64,000 nucleotides of DNA from positions 40,075 through 104,074 of the forward strand of contig CALKCJ010000002.1 in NCBI GenBank assembly GCA_938082375.1, in the 5' to 3' direction. The DNA is from an uncultured Thermomicrobiaceae bacterium. GTDB lineage: Bacteria; Chloroflexota; Chloroflexia; Thermomicrobiales; Thermomicrobiaceae. A model generated the notes under the pieces. It saw only the letters and a list, made by a program, of their open reading frames with translations, did not search any database and had not been told where the DNA came from. This document shows positions 1-7,303 of this stretch, one piece after another. The translations under genes and the position numbers were made by a program. Position 1 is the first letter of the stretch. The number at the start of each line of letters is the position of its first letter.

Positions 1-774
1 GCTTGCTTCCTCTGGATTTCTGACCTTGCCCTCGTGCTCAATCGCATTGCGCACATCGATGACGATTCGGATTTCCCGATCCTCAGCCGCAATGCCAACC
101 CGCTGAAAGGCATTGACAAAGCGCTCATGCCACGGCCTCTGATCCGCCTGGAACAAGATATCGATAAGCCTGCCGATTTCGCGGTCTGTGAAGACGCCGT
201 CCTGAGAAAGGGTCTCACGAAGCTTACGGCGCAGGTCGCGCTGTCTCGAGTGGCTCTGGAGACGAGCTTTAACCAAAGGGACTGCAGATCCCGCCAGGTA
301 CTCGACGATCAGCTCCAGCGCTGCGTACCGGACGAGGAACGCAGCCCACTCTTCGGGCGTGACAGCGGCAATGTAGTTCAACTCGAGCGCGCGCCTCAGC
401 CGGTCATCGGGTAACGTCTCGAATCGCGCAACCACCCGATGCGCAAAGTCGACGGAGCCGATCACCTTTTCGAGCGTGAATGCCACCTCTGTCCCTCGTA
501 TGCTGTAATCACCAGCGCTCACTACAAGGACTCTCTCACCCGCGGCATCCACAGAATTGGGCTCTGCGGCGGCCGAAAGCTCGATCGGTTTAGCTCTCGC
601 CTGAAGCTCTGAACCGTACACGACCCGAAACGCGTGACCCCGAACTGCGAAGGCGGCGAGCGCCCGGCACACCTCGCGCACCGCCTTCTCCTTCGCCTCA
701 GTCGGATTACCAGCTTCGACCTCCAGCTTGGCGGAGCCAATCTTGCGCGGGGTCGTAGGCGCACAGAATCTCAC
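1..774 (-). CDS. HEPN-like domain protein, partial at left edge, probably frameshifted
   Basis: At least 258 residues are open from a GTG at 774 and run off the left edge of the window. The last visible part holds RNAIEH, which fits the R-x4-6-H signature of HEPN domains, often RNases or toxins in defence loci. I do not recognise the family of the N-terminal part. Read back across the GTG, the frame-shifted reading 707-871 looks like its true N-terminus: the two join smoothly near base 750 (CAYDPA then RKIGSAK). So the original gene probably started at 871 and has suffered an indel. The GC content is visibly lower than in the rest of the window, which with the broken methyltransferase upstream suggests an acquired, decaying defence patch. 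The coding call is firm; the function is an inference from one motif. Confidence 0.55.
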   Translation of the reverse strand, partial: MRFCAPTTPRKIGSAKLEVEAGNPTEAKEKAVREVCRALAAFAVRGHAFRVVYGSELQARAKPIELSAAAEPNSVDAAGERVLVVSAGDYSIRGTEVAFTLEKVIGSVDFAHRVVARFETLPDDRLRRALELNYIAAVTPEEWAAFLVRYAALELIVEYLAGSAVPLVKARLQSHSRQRDLRRKLRETLSQDGVFTDREIGRLIDILFQADQRPWHERFVNAFQRVGIAAEDREIRIVIDVRNAIEHEGKVRNPEEAS

Positions 775-871
775 CTACCTTGAAGGAATTCGGTAGGTGT
801 GTCCACTGAGCAGAGCTCAGTGTCGTAGCGACAAACGGTTCGAACGGCACCGTGACCTCATAGATCGCCAT
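707..871 (-). CDS. Short reading frame, probable displaced N-terminus of the HEPN-like gene
   Basis: A 54-residue frame starts with ATG at 871, 17 bases after the methyltransferase remnant ends, and stops with TAA at 707. It overlaps the GTG start of the HEPN-like frame by about 68 bases. Its first 40 residues (MAIYEVTVPF onward) look like a normal protein start, while the last dozen (QDWLRQAGGRSW) look like out-of-frame translation. I read it as the original N-terminus of the downstream protein, separated by a single-base frameshift, not as an independent small gene. A separate overlapping gene cannot be excluded. Confidence 0.4.
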   Translation of the reverse strand: MAIYEVTVPFEPFVATTLSSAQWTHLPNSFKVGEILCAYDPAQDWLRQAGGRSW

Positions 872-887
872 AGTACAAAGATGCCTC

Positions 888-1662
888 CTACTGGGCCGGC
901 GGCACTCTCTCTGGCTCGCTCGTGCCTGCTGTAGCCCCCGCCCGCGCGAGGTTGAGGGCGAGGAGGCGAGCGAGGATGGTCTCCGCGTCCACGGCGGCCG
1001 GGGCGGGGTCGTCCCAGCCGTAGGCGTCCCAGACGGCGCGGTCGAGCCGGGCGTGCGCCTGCACCAGCCAGGTGGGCCGCTGGTTGTAGAGGTTGGTCAG
1101 CGTGCGGTGCTTCAGCTCGGCCGCGCTCGCCCCCTCGGGGTTCAGCCAGCGCTCGCGCAGGCAGTGCAGCTCGCGCGCCGCCGCGGATCGCGTTGGTCGC
1201 CAGCAGCCCGGCGTGCTTGGCCCGGCCGGCGGCGATCTCGGCCCGCGCCTTCTCGAAGAAGTAGCAGAGGTTGGCCTCGCACGGAACCCGGCCAGCGTAG
1301 ACGGCGAAGAGGTCGTCCACGTAGGCGTCGCCCAGCTCCGCCCGCAGGCGCTTGCCGCCTAGGAACGGCGGGTTGCCGATACAGTACTGGAGGAGCTGCT
1401 GGTAGGCGGCGGCGAGGTCTCGGTGCTTGCCCTTGTACTCCCAGGCGAAGTGGCCGCGCATCCAGACGTCGGCGAAGCCCGGGTCGCCGGTCGTCTTGGT
1501 CGCGCCCTGCTGGAAGGTGAACCAGGCGCCGTGGGCGTCGGCCTCGGCCGGGGTCGGCTGGCCAAGCACGCGGCAGAGGTCGATGATGAAGTGCTCTTGG
1601 TAGGCTGCCGTCTCCTTGAGCGTGACGTCAAACCACTTGGCGATGAACTCCCGGGGAGTCAA
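888..1662 (-). pseudogene. Remnant of a class I SAM-dependent DNA methyltransferase
   Basis: Three pieces of one large methyltransferase are stitched together. From a likely TTG at 1662 comes the N-terminal domain (TPREFIAKW, QEHFIIDLCR, FAWEYKGKHRDL). It then jumps straight into the motif IV block NPPFLGGKRLRAELG and LCYFFEKARAEIAAGR. After AIRGG the frame shifts, and the C-terminal block RERWLNPEG, TLTNLYNQRPTWL and ILARLLALNLARA follows to the stop at 888. Family members of this layout are usually around 900 residues or more; here the SAM-binding motif I region and the target-recognition region are both missing. The protein cannot be active. A GC-rich repeat at the second junction (GCGGCGGCGCG) may have favoured the deletion. 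Recognition rests on remembered family sequence. Confidence 0.8.
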
Positions 1663-1821
1663 CGCAGGGGCGGATCGCTCTATACCCGGCTCCCGGCACG
1701 ACTGGTACTGCTGCGGAAGATGGGCGTCTCGACCGAAAGGATAGGAGGCCGAGGAGTCAGCGTCAACCGCCGACCGAGCGAGTATGATGAGAGCCCGCGG
1801 GGAGGCCCGAGGAGGCGAGCG

Positions 1822-2322
1822 GTGGCGGGGCATACGGTTCGGCTCATCACCACGCACGACGTGGCCGGACGCCAGGTCTGGATCCAGCGGGCCACGCTGC
1901 GCGACCTGCTGCCGGTCACCCGGCTGCAACGTCGCTGCTTCCCCGATGGGCAGGCCTACGGCCTGGTGACGCTGCTCGTGCTCTACTTGTGGCCCGGGGT
2001 CGAGATCCTGGTGGCGCGCGTTGGCGAGCGCCTGGCCGGCTGCGTGGTCGGCGACGTGCAGCGCTCGCAGGGGCGCGTGTTGAACCTCTGTGTGGCGCCG
2101 GAGTTCCGGCGACAGGGAATCGGCTCGACCCTGCTCAGCGCCGTGGAGCACGTACTGGCCGCCGAGCAGTACACGCTGATGGTCGAGGACAAGAACCTGG
2201 GGGCGCAGGAACTGTACCGCCGTTCCGGGTACCTGCCGGTCAGCGAGCTGCGCCACTACTACGGCCGCAACCGGCACGGGGTCTTGATGCAGAAGCGCCA
2301 GAACGACCGGATGTCCTGGTAA
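1822..2322 (+). CDS. GNAT family N-acetyltransferase
   Basis: A 166-residue protein with a single GNAT fold. The acetyl-CoA binding motif A is clear around residues 90-105: LNLCVAPEFRRQGIG, with the R/Q-x-x-G-x-G loop RRQGIG. It is followed by a helix and the motif B-like stretch AQELYRRSGY. The layout resembles the RimI group, so the substrate may be a protein N-terminus or a small amine, but nothing in the sequence fixes it. The GTG start at 1822 was chosen because GGAGG ends seven bases upstream; the frame stays open much further upstream but that part has no protein character. It is transcribed away from the decayed methyltransferase and converges on the DUF1015 gene. Confidence 0.85.
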   Translation: MAGHTVRLITTHDVAGRQVWIQRATLRDLLPVTRLQRRCFPDGQAYGLVTLLVLYLWPGVEILVARVGERLAGCVVGDVQRSQGRVLNLCVAPEFRRQGIGSTLLSAVEHVLAAEQYTLMVEDKNLGAQELYRRSGYLPVSELRHYYGRNRHGVLMQKRQNDRMSW

Positions 2323-2341
2323 GGGCGGGGGCACGCGCCTG

Positions 2342-3733
2342 CTAGGCTGGCGATGGGCCGGCCAGGTCGTAGAAGACCAGACCCAGCGGCACCTTGGGGT
2401 AGAAGTAGGTGGACTTGGGGGGCATCACTTCACCAGCCCGGGCCACCGCGAGCACGTCCTGGAGCGGCGTCGGCCGCAGGAAGAACGCCGCCCGCGCCGT
2501 CTGCTGGCTCACCAGCCGGACGGCCTCGTCGACCTCTGGCGTGAACGTGACCGCTGTCTCGCGCGCCGCCCCGTCCAGCCCGAGCAGGTGCTGGAGGACA
2601 ACTGACTCGAAGACGGTCGCGTCGAGCTGGCGATAGGTCTGCGACCGCTGTCGCGGCAACAGGCTATCGACGGCGGCCCAGCCGTACAGGCGTAGCCGGA
2701 ACAGTGCCCGCCCCTCGGGTGCCAGCGCCAGGTAGACCGGCAGCCCCCGCTCAGTCGCCAGCGCGCGCACCGCAGCCTCCACCGCCGCCGCGTGGCCGGG
2801 TGCCGGGAGCGGGACGGTCTCGACGAGGAAGTGCTGCCGCAGGTGAGCGAGGAAGTCGGGCCAGGCCACCTCGCCGAAGGCGCGGACGACTCGGTGGATC
2901 GGGCGGACGAGGATACCTGGGTCGCCGGCATCGACGATGTGGGCCAGGACGAAGTCGGCCGGGCCGGGGCCGTAGCCGGCCTGCCGCAGCTCCTGGCGGT
3001 AGCGCCGGGCGGCGGCGTAGCGATGGTGCCCATCGGCGATGACGACGGGGAAACCGGCGAGCGCCTGCCGCACCGTGTCGATAGCGGCCGGTTCGGAGAG
3101 CACCCAGAGCCGGTGCTCCCCAGAGCCGGTCTCGGTCGCAACCGTCACCGGCTCAGTCGCCGCCATCTCTCGGAGCAGGGCCGCGAGCCGGCCGCCTGCG
3201 GGGGCCAGCGCGTAGACGGCGCTCAGGTCGGCCCGGGCGGTGCGGAGCAGGGAAAGCCGCTGGGCCAGCACGGCCGGGGTGACGCTCTCATGCGGCAGCA
3301 CGCTGTAGCGGCCGGGCTCGTCTAGTCGCAGCGCCGCGAAGACCCCGAACCGCCGGTAGCGCTTGCCGTCGAAGCGATAGGCATGCTCGTAGAGGTAGAA
3401 CGCTGGAGCGGGGTCGAGCCGCAGCACTCCCTCGGCCTGCCACCTCCGCAGGCGCGCGGCGGCCTCGCTGAAGTGCAGGCCGTCGGGGTCGGGTACCTCC
3501 AGGTAGAGGCTGTGCCGGGGATGGGCGGCAGCCAGCGCGAGCGCGGCCGGTCGGGAGAGTACGTCGTCCGGCGGGCCGAGCACTGCCCCCAGGTCGCCGA
3601 CCTGCAGCAGGTGGTAGCGCAGCCCCCGGAAGGGGCGAGCGTCCACCGTATCGAGCTGGCGCGGCTCCGGGAGATAGAGGAGCTGGCAGCCGGAAACCGG
3701 GCCGGAACGCTCACCGGTTGGCACGTCACTCAT
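2342..3733 (-). CDS. DUF1015 family protein (SerK-like)
   Basis: A 463-residue protein matching the DUF1015 family through its whole length: the N-terminal PFRGLRYHLLQVG, the YLYEHAYRFDGKRYRRFG segment near residues 113-130, the PHESVTP block, and the signature ADGHHRYAAARRYR near residue 230. Archaeal members of the broader family are ADP-dependent serine kinases (SerK), so a free-serine kinase role is possible but unproven for this bacterial branch. It starts six bases after the gamma-glutamyltransferase gene ends, with GAGG four bases before the ATG, so the two are almost certainly one operon and may act in the same amino-acid salvage route. Confidence 0.8.
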   Translation of the reverse strand: MSDVPTGERSGPVSGCQLLYLPEPRQLDTVDARPFRGLRYHLLQVGDLGAVLGPPDDVLSRPAALALAAAHPRHSLYLEVPDPDGLHFSEAAARLRRWQAEGVLRLDPAPAFYLYEHAYRFDGKRYRRFGVFAALRLDEPGRYSVLPHESVTPAVLAQRLSLLRTARADLSAVYALAPAGGRLAALLREMAATEPVTVATETGSGEHRLWVLSEPAAIDTVRQALAGFPVVIADGHHRYAAARRYRQELRQAGYGPGPADFVLAHIVDAGDPGILVRPIHRVVRAFGEVAWPDFLAHLRQHFLVETVPLPAPGHAAAVEAAVRALATERGLPVYLALAPEGRALFRLRLYGWAAVDSLLPRQRSQTYRQLDATVFESVVLQHLLGLDGAARETAVTFTPEVDEAVRLVSQQTARAAFFLRPTPLQDVLAVARAGEVMPPKSTYFYPKVPLGLVFYDLAGPSPA

Positions 3734-3739
3734 TCGACC

Positions 3740-5479
3740 TCACCAACCCAGCGCGTAGGCCTCGGCGCGGGCATCCGCGCCCGCGGTCAGGGTCTCCCGC
3801 GCCTGGTCGACCAAGATCACGCACACGTTGCCTGCCACCCGCGTCCACTCGGGCCAGGGTTCGACGCGGTGACCACGCTGCCGCAGCTCCTCAAGGGTAC
3901 TCTCGGGCACGCGGCGCTCGATCTGGCAGAGACCAGGCCGGTAGGTGTGTGGCCAGAACGACTCCGGGTAGTTGTAGGTAGCGAAGCGCGGCACCTCGAT
4001 GGCCTGCTGGGGATCCATGCCAAACTCGACGATGTTCAGGAAGACCTGGAGCATCGACTGCGGCTGCACGTCGGCCCCGGGCGTGCCGAAGACCATGAAG
4101 AGCTGGCCATCCGTGAACGCCATCGCCGGGTTGGGGGTCAATCGCGGCCGCTTGCGCGGCTGGAGCGAGGAGGGATGGTCGGGATCGAGCCAGCTCTGCG
4201 AGCCGCGGCCGGAGCAGAGCAAGCCGAGGCCAGGCACCACCGGCGTGCTGCCGATGCCGTCGCTCGGGGTGGCCGAGAAGGCGTTCCCCTCGGCGTCGAC
4301 GACGCAGACGTAGCTGGTGTCCGGTTGGGGCGGCGAGTCCGCTCCACCTGCCGCGAGAGCCCGGCGCGCCCCGGCACGGAGCCCAGGAGCTGGCATCTCC
4401 GCCCAGGCCTGGTCGGGGCGGATCCGTTCGCGCTGCCAGGCGGCGTACTCCTTGGAGAGCAGTGCCGCCAGCGGCACGTCGACGAAGCGCGGGTCGCCGA
4501 TGTAGGCCTCGCGGTCGGCGAAGGCGAGGTCGAGCGCGCTGACCACCGTGTGGATGTAGTCCGGCGAGTTGTGGCCCATCGCCTGCAGGTCGAAGCCCTC
4601 CAGGATGTTGAGCGCTTCGAGCAGCACCGGCCCCTGGCACCAGGGCCCGCAGCCGTAGACCGTGAGGTCGCGATAGCTGACCGAGGGTGGCTCCTCGACC
4701 TCGACGGAGAAGTCGGCTAAGTCATCCTCGTCCAGGAAGCCGCCTTCCCGCTGGACGAAGGCGACGATCTCCTTCGCGATGTCGCCCCGGTAGAAGGCGT
4801 CGAGCGCCGCCTCAATGCCAGCGACCCGCCCGCGGTGGGCTGCCCGCTCCTCGGCGGCGATCAGTCGGCGAAAGGTGCGCGCCAGCTCGTGCTGGTAGAG
4901 CACGTCGCCGATCTCCGGCACGGCGCCGCCGGGCAGGAAGATGGCGGCCGTCGAGGGCCAGCGCCGGATCGCCTCGGCTTCTTTGCGCAGGTTGCGGTGG
5001 AGCGAGGGATAGACCGGGAACCCCCGCTCGCAGAGCTCGAGTGCAGGGGCCACCACCTCGGCGAACGACTTGGTGCCGTAGCGGGCCAGTGCTGTCAGCC
5101 AGGCCGCTGGCGCCCCCGGCACGATCGAGCGGCGCACACCGAGCGGGATCTCCCCGCCTTCCTCGCGGAGGAACGCCTCGATAGAGGCGCGCTTTCCCCA
5201 CCAGCCCAGCCCGCTGATGCTGCGCAGCTCGCCGCTGGCCCGGTGGTAGACGATGATCGGGGCCACGCCGCCGAAACTGGTCAGGTCGGGCAGGAGGACG
5301 TTGAGGCAGATCCCGGCGGCGACTCCGGCATCGATCGCGTTGCCGCCCTGGGCGAGGAGACGGAACGCTGCCGCCGTCGCCAGGTAGTGGCCACTGGCGG
5401 CCGCGAAGTGGCGTGCCTGGATCGCCGGGCGGTACGAGGTGAGCGACGGCGGGCGAGGCGATGTCGCGTCAACCGGCAT
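3740..5479 (-). CDS. ggt: Gamma-glutamyltransferase family protein
   Basis: A 579-residue Ntn-hydrolase. The large-subunit hallmark AQGGNAIDAGVAAG lies near residues 43-56 and TSFGGVAPIIVY follows. The expected autoprocessing site is visible at PDTSYVCVVDAEGNAFS, where the Thr would become the catalytic N-terminal nucleophile of the small subunit. The later segment RPRLTPNPAMAF and GTPGADVQPQSMLQVFLN match the small subunit. No convincing signal peptide is seen at the start, so it may be cytoplasmic or the start may be wrong. It would transfer or hydrolyse gamma-glutamyl groups. Family members also include acylases and thiol lyases, so glutathione need not be the substrate. Operon with the DUF1015 gene. 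Confidence 0.85.
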   Translation of the reverse strand: MPVDATSPRPPSLTSYRPAIQARHFAAASGHYLATAAAFRLLAQGGNAIDAGVAAGICLNVLLPDLTSFGGVAPIIVYHRASGELRSISGLGWWGKRASIEAFLREEGGEIPLGVRRSIVPGAPAAWLTALARYGTKSFAEVVAPALELCERGFPVYPSLHRNLRKEAEAIRRWPSTAAIFLPGGAVPEIGDVLYQHELARTFRRLIAAEERAAHRGRVAGIEAALDAFYRGDIAKEIVAFVQREGGFLDEDDLADFSVEVEEPPSVSYRDLTVYGCGPWCQGPVLLEALNILEGFDLQAMGHNSPDYIHTVVSALDLAFADREAYIGDPRFVDVPLAALLSKEYAAWQRERIRPDQAWAEMPAPGLRAGARRALAAGGADSPPQPDTSYVCVVDAEGNAFSATPSDGIGSTPVVPGLGLLCSGRGSQSWLDPDHPSSLQPRKRPRLTPNPAMAFTDGQLFMVFGTPGADVQPQSMLQVFLNIVEFGMDPQQAIEVPRFATYNYPESFWPHTYRPGLCQIERRVPESTLEELRQRGHRVEPWPEWTRVAGNVCVILVDQARETLTAGADARAEAYALGW

Positions 5480-5531
5480 AGCACCTGATCCTTCCTGCTC
5501 GATCGAGGAGCTCCGAGGCAGGCTGAAATCA

Positions 5532-5555
5532 GCCGGCGAGACATGTCTCGCCGGC
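5532..5555. terminator. Perfect 24-bp palindrome between two minus-strand genes
   Basis: The 24 bases centred on ACATGT are a perfect inverted repeat with arms GCCGGCGAGACA. It lies 12 bases after the stop of the small unknown gene and about 50 bases before the gamma-glutamyltransferase start. As RNA it would form a stable hairpin, so a terminator is the simplest reading, but there is no T-run. A palindrome with no loop is also typical of a dimeric operator for the ggt operon. Confidence 0.45.
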
Positions 5556-5566
5556 CGCCGTGCCAG

Positions 5567-5956
5567 CTACCGGCGCGCCTGCAAGCTGGTCAGTTGCTCG
5601 AGCACCGGAACGTCGTCCTCTTCGGCCCCGATCAGCACCAGCACGACCGCTTCCGGAGCCGGCTCTGTCTCCCGGATCGCCTCTTCGGGCGACGGGATGT
5701 ACCGGTCGTCGCCCCACCGATCCGGCCGGTCGGAGAAATACGTCTCGCAGAGCCACGTCCGGCTGATGATTGCGTTGCTACCGAGCTTGCGCCGGGCACG
5801 CTCCTGGTAGCGATCGATCCGTCCGTCCGGATGGAGCACGAAGACCTCGACCACACGCCGGCCCTCGTGCCGGCCCCGGTCGAGGATAGCGGCGCCGATG
5901 GCCGCATCGAGCTCGGTCGCCGGCTGGCCACGCTGTGTCTTGAGGAAGTACCGCAC
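5567..5956 (-). CDS. Hypothetical protein, 129 residues
   Basis: I do not recognise this protein. It is small, soluble-looking and charged, with VEVFVLHPDGRIDRYQERARRK in the middle and an acidic C-terminal third. There is no signal peptide or membrane segment. The GTG at 5956 was chosen over an ATG at 6016 because GGAGGG lies about six bases upstream of it. A possible -10 box (TAGAAT, 6015-6020, minus strand) lies about 50 bases before that start. It is transcribed divergently from the first ECF sigma gene and is followed by the 24-bp palindrome. Confidence 0.6.
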   Translation of the reverse strand: MRYFLKTQRGQPATELDAAIGAAILDRGRHEGRRVVEVFVLHPDGRIDRYQERARRKLGSNAIISRTWLCETYFSDRPDRWGDDRYIPSPEEAIRETEPAPEAVVLVLIGAEEDDVPVLEQLTSLQARR

Positions 5957-6160
5957 GCTAACCCTCCATCGCCGCCTGTGTCGAGACGCGAGTGCGGGAC
6001 GTTTGATGACGCTCATTCTAGTGTACTACGCCGCGCTGGCCACTTCGCCGGCCTGACCGCCCAGCGCGGTAGGCGGCGATTCGATGTCCCGCTTCCGGGC
6101 ATTTCGGCGTTCATTCGAGTGGCAGGTAGGCGCCAGCACGGCCGGGGAGAGGAAGGAGGC

Positions 6161-6700
6161 GTGGAGCAGCTCTGCCTCACCGAGCTCGCCTCGGGTGACG
6201 AGAAGCACCTTGTCGAGGCCGCACGCCTCAACCCCCAGGCGTTCGGTGCCCTCTACCAGCTCTACTGGCCACGGGTCTACCGCTACCTTCGCGGCTGGGT
6301 CGGCGACGCCGACGAGGCGGACGATCTGGCGCAGGACATCTTCCTCCGAGCGATGGTTGTGTTGCCAGGGTACCGGCCGAATGGTGCGCCCTTCCTGGCC
6401 TGGCTCATGCGCATCGCCCGCAACCGAGCGCTCGACCGGCTGCGGGCAACGCGGCGGCGCGCGGTCCTCTCACAGGAACTCGCCTGTGTCGAGCTCCGGC
6501 AGCGACTGCTGGCCGCGCTGGAACAGTTGCCGGAAGGCCAGCAGGTGGCGGTTATCCTAGTGGACATCGAGGGGTTGACGTACGACGAGGCCGCGGCCAT
6601 GACGGCAGTGCCCACCGGGACGCTCAAGTCGCGCCTCTCCCGTGGGAGAGCACGGCTGCGCACCCCCCCCTCTTGGCCGACGAGCGGTCGCGGGAGCTGA
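6161..6700 (+). CDS. ECF-type sigma-70 factor, C-terminal end possibly frameshifted
   Basis: A 179-residue sigma factor. Region 2 is complete (FGALYQLYWPRVYRYLRG, then DEADDLAQDIFLRAM and FLAWLMRIARNRALD) and region 4 follows (LEQLPEGQQVAVILVDIEG, YDEAAAMTAVPTGTLKSRL, GRARLR). The GTG start at 6161 has GGAAGGAGG directly before it. After RARLR the frame crosses a run of eight C (6663-6670) and ends as TPPSWPTSGRGS. With one more C the reading would continue as LLADERSRELIG and overlap the next sigma gene. All functional regions lie before the C-run, so the protein should work either way. No zinc-finger anti-sigma gene follows, unlike the pair near 29.4 kb. Confidence 0.8.
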   Translation: MEQLCLTELASGDEKHLVEAARLNPQAFGALYQLYWPRVYRYLRGWVGDADEADDLAQDIFLRAMVVLPGYRPNGAPFLAWLMRIARNRALDRLRATRRRAVLSQELACVELRQRLLAALEQLPEGQQVAVILVDIEGLTYDEAAAMTAVPTGTLKSRLSRGRARLRTPPSWPTSGRGS

Positions 6701-6733
6701 TCGGGATAGGCAGCGTTCGAGAGGGACAGCAGG

Positions 6734-7303
6734 GTGGAGAATCCCCAGCTTCCAGCTGACTTGCCTCGAGGTGACGACGAGGCGCTGGTCGAGGCGGCAC
6801 GGAGAGACCCGGAGGCGTTCGGCGTGCTCTATCAGCGCTACCTGCCGCAGATCTACCGCTATCTCCGTGCCCGCACCGGGAACAGTGACGACGCCGCCGA
6901 TCTCACCCAGCAGGTGTTCCTGAAAGCGCTCGCCGCCCTGCCCGGCTACCGGCTCTGCGGACGGCCGTTCCTCGCCTGGCTGCTCCGCATCGCCCGAAAC
7001 GCGGTCGCCGACTTCTACCGGCGCCAGCGGCCCACCGTGGCCTTCGACCTGGTTGAGGAGGCTACCTGGGGAGCGGGCGAGGAGTCACCGGAGAGCGTCG
7101 TCCTGAGCCGCGCGGAGCTGGCGCGTCTCCAGCAGCTCTACCTCAGGCTCGACCCAGCCAAGTAGGAGCTACTCGCACTCCGCTTCGCTGCCGGGCTGAC
7201 CGTGCCGGAGATCGCCGCAGTCATCGGGAAGCACGAGGCAGCCGTGCGTAAGCAGCTTTATCGCATCATCCTTCGGTTGAAGGAGCAGTTCCGTGGCGCG
7301 TAG
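6734..7303 (+). pseudogene. ECF-type sigma-70 factor interrupted by an in-frame amber codon
   Basis: From a GTG at 6734 the frame encodes sigma region 2 (LYQRYLPQIYRYLRAR, DDAADLTQQVFLKALAAL, FLAWLLRIARNAVADFYRR) and the linker, reaching LRLDPAK. It then meets TAG at 7163-7165. In the same frame, without any shift, region 4 continues immediately: ELLALRFAAGLTVPEIAAVIG, then VRKQLYRIILRLKEQF, ending with TAG at 7301-7303. Total length with the amber read as one residue would be 189, normal for the family. A CAG to TAG change would explain it, since QELLALRF is a common family spelling. It is a fresh nonsense mutation, a sequencing error or a readthrough site; the surrounding codons show no other decay. 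It is very similar to the sigma gene just upstream, as if duplicated. Confidence 0.8.

Noticed and set aside
34..414. Plus-strand reading of 126 residues at the left edge
   Set aside because: The opposite strand carries a better reading with an RNAIEH motif and natural codon use; this one has no family feature.
1663..2334. Minus-strand open reading opposite the acetyltransferase gene, in frame with the methyltransferase remnant
   Set aside because: It is antisense to a well-supported GNAT gene, is rich in Arg, Pro and His, and has no domain; the methyltransferase homology begins only near 1662.
5543..6160. Upstream extension of the first sigma gene
   Set aside because: It is antisense to the small unknown gene and lacks sigma features; GTG 6161 has a ribosome site just before it.
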